From Thalassospira indica (GTDB lineage: Bacteria; Pseudomonadota; Alphaproteobacteria; Rhodospirillales; Thalassospiraceae), in NCBI RefSeq assembly GCF_003403095.1, contig NZ_CP031555.1:1716001-1780000 (forward strand): DNA of 64,000 bases, read 5' to 3'. A program made the position numbers and the translations under genes. The notes beneath the pieces were generated by a model. It was not told where the DNA came from. It did no database searches and saw nothing but the letters and a program-made list of their open reading frames with translations. This document shows, piece by piece, positions 1 to 8,930 of this stretch. Within the stretch, counting starts at the first letter, position 1; each line of letters opens with the position of its first letter.

Positions 1-521
1 TTGATCAGGGCTGTGATCGGTGTTGCGGTATTATGCGCATCGATCCGCATCAGCGGTGCCGGGGTGGCGATGATGACAAAACCGTCAAGCTGGATGGTCA
101 GTTCGACCGTATCACCGGGCGGGCTGGCATTGCCAAAAAGCCGATGGGCAAGGCAGGTTTCAAGTTTGATATCGCGTTTGCGCAAGGTCTTGGCAAAGCG
201 CGTCAGGCTGTCATCAAACGGATCAGACAGCAGATCCATCAAACCATGCGGCGCGCCATGTGCCAAAGGTTCAAAAATCTCGGGCCGTGCGGCGCCCGAT
301 GGTGTCAGGCCGATCAGCTCGACCGATTGCATGCCTTCACAATTGCGCAGTGCCAGTTGATCGCCCTCGCGCACCGATATCATGATCGCGCCCCGCCCGG
401 GAATTTCATAGCGTTCGCGGTTGCGTGCCATCGCGGTGCGTCCGGCATTGATGATGCGACTGGGGCGCGCAGCGCGGACAGCGTGCGGATAGGTTTCCGG
501 TGTTCGGGCAAGGTCGATCAT
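1..521 (-). CDS. tdm: DUF1989-domain protein, probable trimethylamine N-oxide demethylase Tdm (5' part only)
   Basis: The first 173 codons are visible; the rest runs off the left edge. The ATG at 521 has GAGG a few bases upstream. Residues about 40-75 read YEIPGRGAIMISVREGDQL then NCEGMQSVELIGL, the pattern that opens DUF1989 (urea-carboxylase-associated) domains. In known Tdm enzymes an N-terminal DUF1989 zinc domain precedes a tetrahydrofolate-binding GcvT domain, and the enzyme converts TMAO to dimethylamine and formaldehyde. The zinc cysteines and the GcvT half would lie outside the window, so the assignment rests on the N-terminus and on the position just downstream of a divergent amt gene. 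Alternatively it could be a free-standing DUF1989 protein or another aminomethyltransferase fusion. Confidence 0.6.
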   Translation of the reverse strand, partial: MIDLARTPETYPHAVRAARPSRIINAGRTAMARNRERYEIPGRGAIMISVREGDQLALRNCEGMQSVELIGLTPSGAARPEIFEPLAHGAPHGLMDLLSDPFDDSLTRFAKTLRKRDIKLETCLAHRLFGNASPPGDTVELTIQLDGFVIIATPAPLMRIDAHNTATPITALI

Positions 522-602
522 TGTGGCCTCGTGTGCGGTGAATGATCTGAAAGCGGCGGGCCTGAAGGGTATTTGGTGTTTTTACTTTATCGGGAAAAGG
601 CA

Positions 603-630
603 GAGAGGCCAGCTTTGACACTGGCCTCTC
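603..630 (-). terminator. Hairpin terminator after the amt / small-protein unit
   Basis: Perfect 10-bp arms, GAGAGGCCAG (603-612) and CTGGCCTCTC (621-630), enclose an 8-base loop. On the minus strand the hairpin is followed by TGCCTTTTCCC. It sits between the small membrane gene and the DUF1989 gene, so the latter probably has either read-through or its own promoter. Confidence 0.7.
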
Positions 631-700
631 GCTGTGTCGGTTGAGTAAGGCAGCACCTTAAGGGGTTAGGGCAGATCGGTGCTGCGTCACGTCAATCAGA

Positions 701-865
701 TTACATGTCTTTGTAGGCTTTGTTCTCGTGAATGGCCATCGAGGCGATGGTCCAGATGCACACGCCAACACCAACAAGCGTAAGCGCCACGAGCAGAGCC
801 GGTTTGTCAGCAAAGGTGAAGTAGGCTTCTGCGCCTTCCCAACTGGTAATCGGAGCTGAGTTCAT
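701..865 (-). CDS. 54-residue single-span membrane protein downstream of amt
   Basis: Short ORF with ATG at 865 and an AAGGAAA ribosome site about 8 bases upstream. The product begins MNSAPITSWEGAEAYFTF, then a hydrophobic segment at about residues 23-45 (LLVALTLVGVGVCIWTIASM), then a short charged tail, HENKAYKDM. It follows amt by 36 bp on the same strand and is closed by the hairpin at 603-630, so it is almost certainly cotranscribed with the transporter. No function is recognised. A one-helix protein beside a channel could be an accessory subunit, which is inference. Confidence 0.75.
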   Translation of the reverse strand: MNSAPITSWEGAEAYFTFADKPALLVALTLVGVGVCIWTIASMAIHENKAYKDM

Positions 866-901
866 GTTTCAGTTTCCTTGTTTCGATGTGTCAGAATGAT
901 C

Positions 902-2248
902 TTACTCAGCCGGGGTCGGCGAAGTCGGATCGTTGGCGAATGCCGCCGGAACGGTGCTTTCCGGATAGGCGCTTACCGGTACTTCTGCCTTGTCGAGACC
1001 AGCCACTTCTGCCTGTTCAGACACGCGCAGCAGACCAACAAGCTTCAGAACCAGGGACAGAACGTAGCCCGGTGCGAAGCCAAGGATCATGAAGACGACA
1101 GCACTTGAAAGCTGACCAACAAACGAGATCTCCGGACCGGCAACGTTTTGGTAGCCAGACGCAAAGATACCGGCCATTACCAGGCCCCAGACACCGCCAA
1201 AGCCGTGGACGGCAACCGCGCCAACCGCATCGTCGATCTTGAATTTCTCGACAAGGATGTCGTTAAGTTTCGGCATGACGCAACCGCCGCCGAAGCTGAC
1301 GAGGAAGGCAAGACCCGGATAGTAAAGGTCAAGTGCCGGTGCAGACGAAATCACACCGATCAGGGCGCCAGACATCATCCAGAACGGATCACGAGTGACC
1401 AGATACGCACCGATCATGCCGCCTGCAACGCCCATCAGGGTGTTGAATGCGAATGCCGACAGGGTTGCCGGGGTGTTGTAAATGGTCATCCAGGTGTCGC
1501 CGGTATAGATGATGCAGCCGCCAAGGAAGCCAAAGAAGCCCATAACAATGAGCATCAGGCCAATCAGCGACATCGGCATGTTGTGGCCGTTGATGTTGTT
1601 GACTGTACCGTCGGCATTGAAGCGACCGATACGCGGGCCGAGGTTGATCAGAACGCCAAGTGTGAAGAAGCCAGCGATGGTGTGAACGGCACCCGCCGCA
1701 CCAACGTCATGCAGGCCCCACTCGGTGGTGAGCCAACCATCCGGATGCCAGCCCCAGGACGCGCCAAGGATCCAGACAACAGCGCCGAGGAACAGGGCGA
1801 GGATGGTGAAGCCGGAAATACGGATACGTTCGATCACCGAACCCGACATAATCGAGGCAGTGGTTGCCGCAAACAGCGTGAAGGCCGCATAGAAGATACC
1901 TGACGCGTTATCAGTCAGGTTCGGACCCATATATTCGCTCCAGGGCAGACCTGCCTCGGAGCCGTCGGAAATGGTGAAGCCGGTCGGGAACGCAAGATAG
2001 ATCCACCAGCCAATATAATAGAAGGCCGGGATCAGGAATGCGAACGCGATGAGGTTTTTCATGCCGGATGCCAGCGCGTTCTTTGCGCGCGATGCACCCA
2101 TTTCATAGGCAAGGAAGCCTGCGTGAATTGCAAGCATCAGTGCAGTACACCACCAATAGAATACTTCGGAATTGATGGTCGTTGCCATGCTGAGTGATGC
2201 TTCAAGGCTGTCCAGCCTCGCCATCAACTCTGGTACGGATTGTTCCAT
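902..2248 (-). CDS. amt: Ammonium transporter, divergent Amt subfamily
   Basis: 448-residue Amt/Rh family protein that conducts ammonium across the inner membrane. The start at 2248 has GGAGAG at good spacing; an upstream extension of the frame lacks a ribosome site. Eleven or so membrane spans are visible. The pore twin histidines are recognisable at about His189 (GAVHTIAGF) and His348 (AVAVHGFGGVWG). Unlike classical AmtB it has a roughly 25-residue amphipathic N-terminal stretch (PELMARLDSLEASL) before the first span and AAGAVHT in place of the usual GGxVVH. No glnK gene is adjacent. Divergent Amt proteins of this kind are commonly found beside methylamine genes, matching the DUF1989 gene downstream. 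The job is probably uptake or recapture of ammonium from methylated amines. Confidence 0.93.
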   Translation of the reverse strand: MEQSVPELMARLDSLEASLSMATTINSEVFYWWCTALMLAIHAGFLAYEMGASRAKNALASGMKNLIAFAFLIPAFYYIGWWIYLAFPTGFTISDGSEAGLPWSEYMGPNLTDNASGIFYAAFTLFAATTASIMSGSVIERIRISGFTILALFLGAVVWILGASWGWHPDGWLTTEWGLHDVGAAGAVHTIAGFFTLGVLINLGPRIGRFNADGTVNNINGHNMPMSLIGLMLIVMGFFGFLGGCIIYTGDTWMTIYNTPATLSAFAFNTLMGVAGGMIGAYLVTRDPFWMMSGALIGVISSAPALDLYYPGLAFLVSFGGGCVMPKLNDILVEKFKIDDAVGAVAVHGFGGVWGLVMAGIFASGYQNVAGPEISFVGQLSSAVVFMILGFAPGYVLSLVLKLVGLLRVSEQAEVAGLDKAEVPVSAYPESTVPAAFANDPTSPTPAE

Positions 2249-2554
2249 TTTAGTCTCTCCATCACAAAATGCCCCCCGATGGACATTCCTTTTATTAAAA
2301 ATCAATTCCCTATAGTGAACAAGTTCTAATGTGTTTTTTATTGTGCGACGCAAAAATTATATAAAAATCAATTACTTAAAATTTTATCTTGGCCTGTCAC
2401 GATTGAGTTGAGTAAAAAATAGACGAAGAAAATTGATGCATTCAAAATATGCAGACTCGTGGAGTCGTGCCGATTCTGACAATTTCCATGATGGGAAATG
2501 CAGCTCTTGGTTGGATGGGGGGATAATGGCAGGCGACCGACCAATGGAAACGAT
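2249..2554. other. Intergenic region upstream of amt
   Basis: AT-rich, about 306 bp between amt and the convergent-side end of the GlxA-family regulator, which lies on the same strand. It must hold the amt promoter. I see runs of A/T (about 2330-2425) and an interrupted inverted repeat TTTCC-ATGATG-GGAAA near 2486-2500, but no convincing sigma-70 or sigma-54 boxes. No gene is seen. Confidence 0.5.
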
Positions 2555-3565
2555 CTAGTGACCGCGCGCTTCGCTTGGCTTCAAGCCATAAGCGTCTTTG
2601 TAGCTGCGTGAAAAATGGCTGCTGTTGGAAAAGCCGGTGGCAAAGGCGATTTCTGAAATGGTCAGGGCACTTTGCGTCAACAGCCTGCGCGCATGTTCAA
2701 GCCGGACCTGGCGATAGGTTTCAAGGAACGACTTGCCAAGATGCTGATCAAACAGGCGATCAAGCTGCCGGGTTGAAAGCCTGGCAAAGCGCGCCATTTC
2801 GTCGCGGGTTTTCGGATCTTCGATGGTGGTTTCCATCTTTTCCAGAACCCTGAGCAATCCGGCATGATGGACGTTATAGCGTTCGGCAAGCGATGCCCGT
2901 TGCGGGCCGCCCGATTGTCCGACTTGTGTATGCAGGTACCAGTCCGACACCCGGGTTGCGAAATCCGCCCCAAGGTTTTCGGCGATCATGGCATGCATCA
3001 TGTCAAGCGGCGCCACCCCGCCGCCACAGGTGATGCGATCCCCGTCAATCACAAACCGTGCGCGTTGGGGTTCCAGATCCGGAAAGGCTTCGATCAGGGC
3101 CGGGGCATGTTCCCAGTGAATGGTGAATTGGCGCTGCCCCAGAAGCCCGGCGGCGGCCAGAACATAGGCGCCGCTTGATATGCCGCCCATGCGCACACCC
3201 CAGCGGGACAGTTTGCGCAAATTGCCCAGCATGCCTGGTGCCTGCCATTGCGACGGATGTCCACCGGCACAGATGAACAGGGTGTGCAAACTTGTCGGGG
3301 CCTGCGACAGCGGGGTGGTCGGCACCATCGTGCCCGACGAGGACAACACGTTTCCACCCGCCGCCGAATAATTCAACACCTTGTAGATCGGCTGACCGGC
3401 CAGAAGGTTGGCTGCACGCAGCGGCTCAATCGCCGAGGCATAAGACATCAACGCAAAATCGGGCAGCAACATGAAACCGATATTCTGGGTCGCCGGAACC
3501 GGTTTGGCATCAAGTTGCCCGGTACGCGGGGTGCGTGTGGTTCTGCTTTGGGGGGCTGGGCTCAT
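2555..3565 (-). CDS. GlxA/GbdR-family transcriptional regulator (DJ-1/PfpI + AraC domains)
   Basis: 336-residue regulator when started at the ATG at 3565; the frame is open further upstream but without typical sequence. Residues about 25-190 form a DJ-1/PfpI-like amidotransferase fold (IGFMLLPDFALMSYASAIEPLR, later GGISSGAYVLAAAGLL), lacking an obvious nucleophile cysteine at the elbow. The last 100 residues are an AraC double helix-turn-helix (LSTRQLDRLFDQHLGKS, ISEIAFATGFSNSSHFSRSY). The family includes GbdR, the activator of glycine betaine and sarcosine catabolism. It is transcribed divergently from soxBDAG, so control of that operon is the likely job. The ligand cannot be read from sequence. 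Confidence 0.88.
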   Translation of the reverse strand: MSPAPQSRTTRTPRTGQLDAKPVPATQNIGFMLLPDFALMSYASAIEPLRAANLLAGQPIYKVLNYSAAGGNVLSSSGTMVPTTPLSQAPTSLHTLFICAGGHPSQWQAPGMLGNLRKLSRWGVRMGGISSGAYVLAAAGLLGQRQFTIHWEHAPALIEAFPDLEPQRARFVIDGDRITCGGGVAPLDMMHAMIAENLGADFATRVSDWYLHTQVGQSGGPQRASLAERYNVHHAGLLRVLEKMETTIEDPKTRDEMARFARLSTRQLDRLFDQHLGKSFLETYRQVRLEHARRLLTQSALTISEIAFATGFSNSSHFSRSYKDAYGLKPSEARGH

Positions 3566-3643
3566 GACGCCGGTATCCCGCGTTGGGCGACAATAATATC
3601 GCGATGTCGCATTTGTGTTATTGGATGTCTTTAATAGACAAGC

Positions 3644-3654
3644 TGCAATTTGCA
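3644..3654. promoter_or_regulatory. Possible operator in the regulator / soxB divergent region
   Basis: Perfect 11-bp palindrome TGCAA-T-TTGCA in the 141-bp space between the GbdR-like gene and soxB, about 50 bp before soxB. Its position suits a regulator site, but a short palindrome of this kind can occur by chance. Confidence 0.25.
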
Positions 3655-3706
3655 CCTCTGTCAAGATTGCTGGGTACCCGATGTGGGCAACAGCGAAAGA
3701 TCGATG

Positions 3707-4957
3707 ATGCGTTATTCAGCCCTGTCATTGCTTGGCAATGCGTTTTCCAAGAACAAGAACTGGAAGCCGGCCTGGCGCAATCCGGATCCGAAACCGCATT
3801 ACGATGTCATCATCATCGGCGGTGGCGGGCATGGATTGGCAACCGCCTATTACCTGTCAAAGGTGTTCGGTGTGCGCAATGTTGCCGTGCTTGAGAAGGG
3901 CTATCTTGGATCGGGCAATATCGGGCGGAATACGACGATCATACGATCCAACTACCTGCTTGAAGGCAATAACCCGTTCTACGAATTTTCGATGAAGCTT
4001 TGGGAAGGGCTTGAGCAGGATTTCAATTTCAACGCCATGGTGTCCCAGCGCGGCGTGATCAATCTGTTTCATTCCGATGCCCAGCGCGATGCCTATACAA
4101 GGCGTGGCAATGCCATGCGCCTGCATGGGGTCGATGCGGAGCTTTTGAACCGGGACCAGTTGCGCGAAAAGCTGCCGTTCCTTGATTATGAGAATGCCCG
4201 TTTCCCGATCATGGGCGGGTTGATGCAGGCGCGCGGCGGCACGGTGCGCCATGATGCGGTGGCGTGGGGCTTTGCCCGCGGGGCCGATCGGAACAGCGTT
4301 GATATCATCCAGAACTGCGAAGTCACCGGCATTGACCGCGATGGGGATCAGATCACCGGGGTGCAAACCACGCGGGGTGCTATCAGGTGCAACAAGCTGG
4401 CCATGGCGGTGGCGGGCAGTTCAAGCCATGTCGCGAAAATGGTCGATATGCGCCTGCCGATTGAAAGCCACGCACTTCAGGCCTTTGTGTCCGAAGGGTT
4501 GAAACCGTTTATCGATACTGTGGTCACCTTTGGCGCGGGGCATTTTTATGTGTCGCAATCCGATAAGGGCGGTCTGGTGTTTGGCGGGGATATCGAAGGG
4601 TATAATTCCTATGCCCAGCGCGGGAACCTTGCATGCGTGGAACATGTGGCCGAGGCCGGTATGGCGATGATCCCGGCACTGTCGCGGGTGCGTATCCTGC
4701 GCAGTTGGGGCGGGATCATGGATATGAGCATGGATGGATCGCCGATCATGGATCGCACGCATTTATCCAACCTCTATTTCAATGGTGGCTGGTGTTATGG
4801 CGGGTTCAAGGCGACCCCGGCGTCGGGATATTGCTTTGCGCATTTGCTGGCGACCGATGCGCCGCATGAAACCGCAACCGCGTTTCGCATGGACCGTTTT
4901 GCGCGCGGGTATCTTCTGGATGAAAAGGGCGTTGGCGCCCAGGCCAACCTGCATTGA
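3707..4957 (+). CDS. soxB: Sarcosine oxidase, beta subunit
   Basis: 416-residue flavoprotein subunit that oxidises sarcosine to glycine; the methyl group passes to tetrahydrofolate or leaves as formaldehyde. The N-terminus MRYSALSLL is typical of SoxB. The FAD-binding motif DVIIIGGGGHGLATAYYL lies at about residues 33-50, followed by the GSGNIGRNTTIIRSNY flavin-site segment. Two ATGs stand in tandem (3704, 3707); GAAAG at 3695-3699 fits the second better. First gene of soxBDAG, with soxD 12 bp downstream. The glyA often found at the head of such operons is absent here. Confidence 0.96.
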   Translation: MRYSALSLLGNAFSKNKNWKPAWRNPDPKPHYDVIIIGGGGHGLATAYYLSKVFGVRNVAVLEKGYLGSGNIGRNTTIIRSNYLLEGNNPFYEFSMKLWEGLEQDFNFNAMVSQRGVINLFHSDAQRDAYTRRGNAMRLHGVDAELLNRDQLREKLPFLDYENARFPIMGGLMQARGGTVRHDAVAWGFARGADRNSVDIIQNCEVTGIDRDGDQITGVQTTRGAIRCNKLAMAVAGSSSHVAKMVDMRLPIESHALQAFVSEGLKPFIDTVVTFGAGHFYVSQSDKGGLVFGGDIEGYNSYAQRGNLACVEHVAEAGMAMIPALSRVRILRSWGGIMDMSMDGSPIMDRTHLSNLYFNGGWCYGGFKATPASGYCFAHLLATDAPHETATAFRMDRFARGYLLDEKGVGAQANLH

Positions 4958-4969
4958 GGAAATTTGGAA

Positions 4970-5248
4970 ATGAGTAGTCTTGTCAAATGTCCGCATTGTG
5001 GTTTGCGCCCACGCGAGGAATTTACAATCCGTGGCGAAGTTGCCGCCCCGCGCCCAGATGCCGGTGCCGATGAAGCCGTTTGGTTTGATCATGTTTACCT
5101 GCGCGACAACCCGCGCGGTGAAAATCGCGAATACTGGCATCATTCCGGCGGGTGTCGCCGCTGGCTGGTGCTAAGCCGCAATACCCTTACCCACGAAACG
5201 TCTGACGTCGTCGATGCCAGCACCTTGAAGGCGGAGGGCAGGGCATGA
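4970..5248 (+). CDS. soxD: Sarcosine oxidase, delta subunit
   Basis: 92-residue zinc-binding subunit of heterotetrameric sarcosine oxidase. The N-terminal CPHCG and a later GGCRRW supply the conserved cysteines, with HH just before the second cluster. The ATG at 4970 is chosen over a TTG two codons earlier; GAGG lies 10 bases upstream. It overlaps soxA by 4 bp (ATGA), indicating translational coupling. Confidence 0.95.
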   Translation: MSSLVKCPHCGLRPREEFTIRGEVAAPRPDAGADEAVWFDHVYLRDNPRGENREYWHHSGGCRRWLVLSRNTLTHETSDVVDASTLKAEGRA

Positions 5249-8220
5249 CCAGTTTCCGGATTGATGGCGGTACCCTGATTGACCGCAATGATGTGCGCCG
5301 CTTTACCTTTAATGGCGAAGCACTCACTGGCTTTGGTGGCGATACAGTTGCATCAAGCTTGTTGGCCAATGGCAGGCAACTGGTCGGGCGCAGTTTCAAA
5401 TATCACCGACCACGCGGCATCCTGACCGCCGGGGCGGCGGAACCCAATGCACTTTTGACCATCGGGCGGGACGGGCGGCGTGATCCCAACACCCGGGCGA
5501 CCATGGCGGAGCTGTTTGACGGGCTTGAGGCGCGATCACAGAACTGCTGGCCGAATGTCAATTTTGATATCGGGGCGGCCAATGGGTTGCTTGGGCCGCT
5601 TTTGGGCGCCGGGTTCTATTACAAGACATTCATGTGGCCAGCGGCCTTTTGGGAAAAGGTTTATGAGCCGCTGATCCGCAAGGCCGCAGGGCTTGGCCGG
5701 GCAAGCTATGATCCCGATCCGGGCTACTACGAAAAATGCTGGGCGCATTGTGATCTTTTGGTGATCGGGGCGGGGCCAGCTGGGCTTGCTGCTGCCCTGA
5801 CGGCCGGGCGGGCCGGGGCGCGCGTGATCATTGCCGACGAAGGGGCGCAACTTGGTGGTGGTTTGATCGCCGAAGGTAGCCCGGTGGGTGGTAAACCAGC
5901 CGACACAGTGCTTGCCGATATCATTGGTGAATTGCATGCCCTTCCCAATGTCGAGATCAAAAAACGCACCACCGTTTTTGCCGCCTATGACGATCAGGTA
6001 TTTGGCGCGGTTGAACGGGTGCAGAAGCATCTGCCAGAACACGAGATTAATCCCCATCGCGCCATGGAACGCCTGTGGCGGATTGTCGCCCGACAGGTGG
6101 TGCTGGCGACCGGGGCGGAAGAGCGCCCGATTGTCTTTGGCGGCAATGACCGCCCGGGTGTCATGATGGCCGGGGCCATGCGCACTTATTTGAATGCCTA
6201 TGGCGTGGCACCGGGCAAGCGGGTGGCGCTGTTTGCCAATAACAGTCAGGCCTATCAGACCGCGCTGGACCTTGAGGCGCGCGGTATAGAGGTCGCCGCG
6301 ATCATTGATCCGCGCACCTGCCCGAATATTGATTATGACGGTAAGGCGCGCCTGATTGCCGGTGCGATGGTGCGTGATACCGCTGGGCGCAAGGCGATCA
6401 AATCCATCGCGGTGCGCCATGATGACGGTCGTGATGAAGTCATTGCGGTCGATGCCCTGGCCGTATCAGGCGGATACAGCCCGATTGTGCATCTGGCCTG
6501 CCATCGCGGTGGCAAGCCGGTTTGGTCGGGCGCGCATGTCGGTTTCATGCCGCCGGAAAATACCGATGGCATGACGCCCTGCGGCGCAGTTGCCGGAAAA
6601 TTCGGTATTGCGGCCTGTTTCGCCGACGGCGGTGTTGCTGCGGTCAAGGCGCTTGCAGAACTGGGTGTGATGGGCGAGGCCGCTTCGCTCCCGGGCGTCG
6701 AGCAGGCCGAGGAAAAAGTCGATCATATCCTGCCGGTCTGGCGGGTGGCATCAAGCAAGGGTAAGGCCTTTGTCGATTATCAGAATGACGTCGCGGCGTC
6801 TGACATCGCGCTCGCCATGCGCGAAGGTTATGATCATGTCGAACTTGCCAAGCGCTATACCACCAACGGCATGGCAACCGATCAGGGCAAGACATCGAAT
6901 GTGAATGCCATTGGCATTCTGGCCGAGAACAAGGGTGTATCGCCCGGCGAAATCGGCACAACAACCTTCCGCCCGTTCTACACACCGGTATCATTCGGCG
7001 CGCTAGTTGGCGCATCCAAGGGAATGGATTTCCAGCCGGTGCGCAAATCCCCCCTGCATGGCTGGGCAGAGCGCAATGGCGCAAAGTTTGTTGAAACCGG
7101 CCTTTGGTATCGGTCAAGCTGGTTCCCGAAGGACGGCGAGACTTTCTGGCGTGACAGCGTTGATCGTGAAGTCAATACCGTGCGAACCAACGTCGGCATC
7201 TGTGATGTTTCCACCCTTGGCAAGATCGAGATTTTTGGCGCTGATGCGGCAGAGTTTCTTAATCGGGTTTACTGCAATGCCTTCCTGAAGCTGCCAGTGG
7301 GCAAGGCGCGCTATGGCATCATGCTGCGCGAGGATGGCTTTGTGTATGATGACGGCACGACGAGTTGCCTTGGCGAAAATCATTACTTCATGACGACGAC
7401 AACCGCCCTTGCCGCAGGGGTTCTGACCCATCTGGAATTCTGCGCGCAGGTGCTGTGGCCGGAGTTGGATGTCCGTCTGGCATCTGCAACCGATCAGTGG
7501 GCGCAGATGGCGATTGCCGGACCGAAGTCACGTGATGTGCTGTCCAAGATTATTGATGACGATATTTCGAACGAGGCATTCCCGTTCCTGGCTGCGCGTG
7601 AAGTATCGATGTTTGGCGGGCGCCTGAAGGGGCGGTTGTTCCGAATTTCGTTCTCGGGCGAGTTGGCCTATGAGATTGCCGTGCCGGCCGGATACGGTGA
7701 AAGCGTTGCCGATGCGATCATGGCTGCCGGGGAAGAATTCGGGATCACGCCATATGGCACAGAGGCCCTTGGCGTCATGCGGATTGAAAAGGGCCATGTC
7801 ACCCACGCGGAAATCAACGGCACGGTCACACCGGCGGACCTTGGTATGGGCAAGATGGTGTCAGCCAAGAAGGATGATTTCATCGGCCGTGTGATGAACC
7901 TGCGTGAAGGGCTGGTTGATCCATCGCGACCGGCGCTTGTCGGGATCAAGCCGAAATCACCGTCTGACAAGTTCGCCACCGGATCGCATATCCTTAATCC
8001 CGGTGATGCGGTTACTCTTGCCAATGATCAGGGTTATGTCACCTCAATGTGTCATTCCCCGACGCTTGGCCATGCGATTGGTTTGGCGCTGGTCAAAAAT
8101 GGCCCGAGCCGCGTTGGTGAGGAAGTCGTTATCTGGAACGGTCTGGCCGGAATAACCGTGACCGGCATCCTGTGTGATCCTGCCTTTGTCGACCCGGAAA
8201 ATGAGAAACTCCATGCGTGA
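5245..8220 (+). CDS. soxA: Sarcosine oxidase, alpha subunit
   Basis: 991-residue large subunit, full length for the family. The N-terminal 100 residues form the ferredoxin-like region (FNGEALTGFGGDTVASSL, RPRGILTAGAAEPNALL). A dinucleotide-binding motif, LLVIGAGPAGLAAALTAGRA, lies at about residues 171-190. The C-terminal ~390 residues are a GcvT-like tetrahydrofolate domain that accepts the one-carbon unit (for example SFSGELAYEIAVPAG and GTEALGVMRIEKGH). It is coupled by overlaps to soxD upstream and soxG downstream. Together with the DUF1989 gene it places methylated-amine breakdown at this end of the window. Confidence 0.97.
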   Translation: MTSFRIDGGTLIDRNDVRRFTFNGEALTGFGGDTVASSLLANGRQLVGRSFKYHRPRGILTAGAAEPNALLTIGRDGRRDPNTRATMAELFDGLEARSQNCWPNVNFDIGAANGLLGPLLGAGFYYKTFMWPAAFWEKVYEPLIRKAAGLGRASYDPDPGYYEKCWAHCDLLVIGAGPAGLAAALTAGRAGARVIIADEGAQLGGGLIAEGSPVGGKPADTVLADIIGELHALPNVEIKKRTTVFAAYDDQVFGAVERVQKHLPEHEINPHRAMERLWRIVARQVVLATGAEERPIVFGGNDRPGVMMAGAMRTYLNAYGVAPGKRVALFANNSQAYQTALDLEARGIEVAAIIDPRTCPNIDYDGKARLIAGAMVRDTAGRKAIKSIAVRHDDGRDEVIAVDALAVSGGYSPIVHLACHRGGKPVWSGAHVGFMPPENTDGMTPCGAVAGKFGIAACFADGGVAAVKALAELGVMGEAASLPGVEQAEEKVDHILPVWRVASSKGKAFVDYQNDVAASDIALAMREGYDHVELAKRYTTNGMATDQGKTSNVNAIGILAENKGVSPGEIGTTTFRPFYTPVSFGALVGASKGMDFQPVRKSPLHGWAERNGAKFVETGLWYRSSWFPKDGETFWRDSVDREVNTVRTNVGICDVSTLGKIEIFGADAAEFLNRVYCNAFLKLPVGKARYGIMLREDGFVYDDGTTSCLGENHYFMTTTTALAAGVLTHLEFCAQVLWPELDVRLASATDQWAQMAIAGPKSRDVLSKIIDDDISNEAFPFLAAREVSMFGGRLKGRLFRISFSGELAYEIAVPAGYGESVADAIMAAGEEFGITPYGTEALGVMRIEKGHVTHAEINGTVTPADLGMGKMVSAKKDDFIGRVMNLREGLVDPSRPALVGIKPKSPSDKFATGSHILNPGDAVTLANDQGYVTSMCHSPTLGHAIGLALVKNGPSRVGEEVVIWNGLAGITVTGILCDPAFVDPENEKLHA

Positions 8221-8773
8221 TTATCTGTTAGAAAATCGTTCGCCATTCCTAGATGTCGCGGCGGCGGACAAGGGGGCGTCAATCCGTCTTGCCCCTGTCA
8301 CCGGGGGCTTTGTCTTTCACGTGCTGGGCGATGCGAAAAGCGATGAAGCGGCCCTGAAAAAGGCGCTTGCAAAGATTGCCCAGGAACTTGGTGCGGATGT
8401 GCGCAAATCCGCGCCAAATCAGTGGTTCTGGGTGGGGGATGCGGATGTTTCTTCTGACCAGCGGGCTGAAATCCAGTCGGCACTTTCCAGCCAGTTTGCC
8501 CTTTGCGATCAGACACACGGGCGGGTGCGCATGGTCCTTTCGGGGGCGTCATCGCGAACGGTTCTGGCCAAGGGCACCATGGTCGATTTGTCAGCCGACC
8601 TTTTTGCCATCGGTCAGTCGGCCATGACCCAGATCGGGCATATCGGTGCGATGATCACCCGTGTTGAGGATGACAGTTTTGAACTGATCGTTCTGCGAAG
8701 CTTTGCAGGTAGCCTTTGGGACGAGTTGCAGCATATGGCGACCGAGTTTAATAAGCCGGCTTCGATGTCCTGA
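8213..8773 (+). CDS. soxG: Sarcosine oxidase, gamma subunit
   Basis: 186-residue small subunit, last gene of soxBDAG. It starts at an ATG inside the end of soxA (8-bp overlap) and reads MRDYLLENRSPFLDVAAADKG. The C-terminal half has the GcvT-like sequence seen in SoxG (KGTMVDLSADLF, TQIGHIGAMITR). It packs against the alpha subunit's folate domain in known complexes. No terminator is evident in the AT-rich 150 bp that follow. Confidence 0.93.
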   Translation: MRDYLLENRSPFLDVAAADKGASIRLAPVTGGFVFHVLGDAKSDEAALKKALAKIAQELGADVRKSAPNQWFWVGDADVSSDQRAEIQSALSSQFALCDQTHGRVRMVLSGASSRTVLAKGTMVDLSADLFAIGQSAMTQIGHIGAMITRVEDDSFELIVLRSFAGSLWDELQHMATEFNKPASMS

Positions 8774-8930
8774 TATATTTTGTATTTTTGTATGCTAGTT
8801 GCTTTTTCAGAGGTTCGTCGTGGATTGGTTCCTTTATTTTACGTATTATATTAGGTCTTTATTTTTTGCACGAGCTTAACTTAAGATTGCAATATTCACA
8901 GGTGTGCAATCAACGGGTTAGGTGAAGAGA

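Noticed and set aside
1..545. Plus-strand frames at the left edge
   Set aside because: The minus-strand frame from 521 gives a coherent DUF1989-like protein with a ribosome site; the plus frames are its antisense shadows with no domain sense.
1148..1903. Long plus-strand frame inside amt
   Set aside because: It is the antisense of a clearly coding transporter and reads as charged low-complexity text without a ribosome site.
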